64,000 nt of DNA, from contig NC_092035.1 of the NCBI RefSeq assembly GCF_042242105.1, positions 11,822,477-11,886,476 of the forward strand, given 5' to 3'. Shown here in pieces: positions 63,464 through 64,000 of the stretch (positions are counted from its first letter, which is position 1; each line of letters opens with the position of its first letter). The notes beneath the pieces were generated by a model that was given only the letters and a program-made list of their open reading frames with translations, ran no database searches and was not told where the DNA came from. A program made the position numbers and the translations under genes. The stretch is from Pempheris klunzingeri (taxonomy: Eukaryota > Chordata > Actinopteri > Acropomatiformes > Pempheridae).

Positions 63464-63935
63464 TTTCTCTTGTCTTTTGCAGACAGCAGAGGGCGCTGTC
63501 TCTGGACTTCACAACAAAAGTTTTTCATGGTCCTATTCAGTGTTTGCATCCATTACTGACAAGCCTATGCTGTTCTCTGCTGGACTACACTGACATACAA
63601 AGCACATGAAGCTAACATTACACACACTCAACCTCCAACTATGCCAAACGACAAACAGGCCTTTTCAGTCAGTATCAATGAGAAACTGACACATTTGGTG
63701 CCCTTAATAGTCAAACATTAAACAAAAGTAACCACACTCTCCTCCTTTTTGGGGAACACATTTGTTGTTTTAACGATATCCTTGTTTTCTCCTACACTCT
63801 CAAAATAACAGCCCCAGCCTCCTCACTGTAAAAGGGACCAATTTAGCAACTTTAACAAAAGACCTATTACTGAAGAGTGCTGTCCCAAACTACAGGTCAG
63901 CATCTATAAAAAGCCTCTTTGTGAGTGACACTCTC
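63464..63935 (+). repeat. Long spacer L58
   Basis: No difference from L1 noticed. Confidence 0.9.
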
Positions 63936-64000
63936 GCTTACGGCCATACCACCCTGAACAAGCCCGATCTCGTCCGATCTCGGAAGCCAAGCAGGGTCGG
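63936..64000 (+). rRNA. 5S rRNA gene 170, 5' part only (alpha-like)
   Basis: Positions 1-65 are present with T12 and G56; the rest is beyond the window. -10 T and a preceding L spacer make it a cluster opener. Confidence 0.95.

Larger units (their letters stand above)
1..64000 (+). repeat. Tandem 5S rDNA array (whole window)
   Basis: 170 head-to-tail 5S genes separated by four spacer classes (L 472 bp, M5 and M3 154 bp, S 141 bp). Start-to-start distances were followed through the whole window and are always 592, 274 or 261 bp, apart from 10-bp shifts at six length-variant genes. No unit is inverted and nothing foreign is inserted. Both edges cut through a gene, so the array continues on both sides. 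A teleost host is inferred from the gene ends and the -31 TATA-like element. Confidence 0.97.

Noticed and set aside
1-64000. CRISPR-like regular repeats
   Set aside because: The repeats are 5S genes with 141-472 bp spacers that are themselves repeated; CRISPR needs short repeats with unique short spacers.
1-64000. A 5S-derived SINE instead of true 5S genes
   Set aside because: Copies are full length, head to tail, with upstream TATA-like element and T-run, and show no A-rich tail or target-site duplication.
1-64000. Naming the species or the chromosome
   Set aside because: The gene ends suggest a teleost, but the spacers were not recognised.

Overview
The whole window is one tandem array of 5S ribosomal RNA genes, all on the + strand. 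I count 170 copies: 168 complete and one cut at each window edge (1-46 and 63936-64000). I saw no protein-coding gene, tRNA, transposon or CRISPR array. The reading frames found here are by-products of the repeat. The RNA has the vertebrate 5S layout: a 9-bp terminal helix between positions 1-9 and 110-118, a box A / intermediate element / box C internal promoter, and a T-run at the end. The ends (GCTTACGG at the start, GCTGTAAGC at the end), a TATA-like element at -31 and C at -1 suggest a teleost fish. The species cannot be named from this.

Numbering: gene positions are 1-120 from the G of GCTTACGG, and 120 includes two terminal T. Three positions sort the genes. Alpha is T12/G56/C82 (101 complete copies), beta is C12/A56/G82 (55), and 12 copies are mixtures. 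Promoters differ at -10 (T or G).

Four spacers join the genes. L is 472 bp with T5 after the gene (58 copies). M5 is 154 bp with T5 (36). M3 is 154 bp with only T3 (18). S is 141 bp with T4, equal to M5 minus 13 bp (57). Gene-to-gene spacing is therefore 592, 274 or 261 bp. The only exceptions come from genes with a 10-nt insertion or deletion.

The array has a strict order. Genes form clusters of 2-6 (57 complete clusters), and L spacers separate the clusters. A cluster opens with an alpha gene whose promoter has -10 T. It closes with a beta gene directly before the next L; of the 57 closers, one has T12 and one has G56. Pure beta occurs nowhere else. The common clusters are 2 genes (853 bp), 3 genes (1127 or 1140 bp) and 4 genes (1388 or 1401 bp).

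Layout: 1-19 kb is the most varied part, with mixed genes, 10-nt insertions, a 6-gene cluster and a roughly 2.5-kb block present three times. From 20 to 46 kb the array is mostly uniform 2-, 3- and 4-gene clusters. 46713-58618 is a 5953-bp block repeated in tandem with private variants. 58.6-64 kb holds 4-gene clusters, including a 1401-bp duplication. All genes would be made by RNA polymerase III with TFIIIA/TFIIIC/TFIIIB, and the RNA joins the large ribosomal subunit. Each L spacer also carries a CTCF-like motif.
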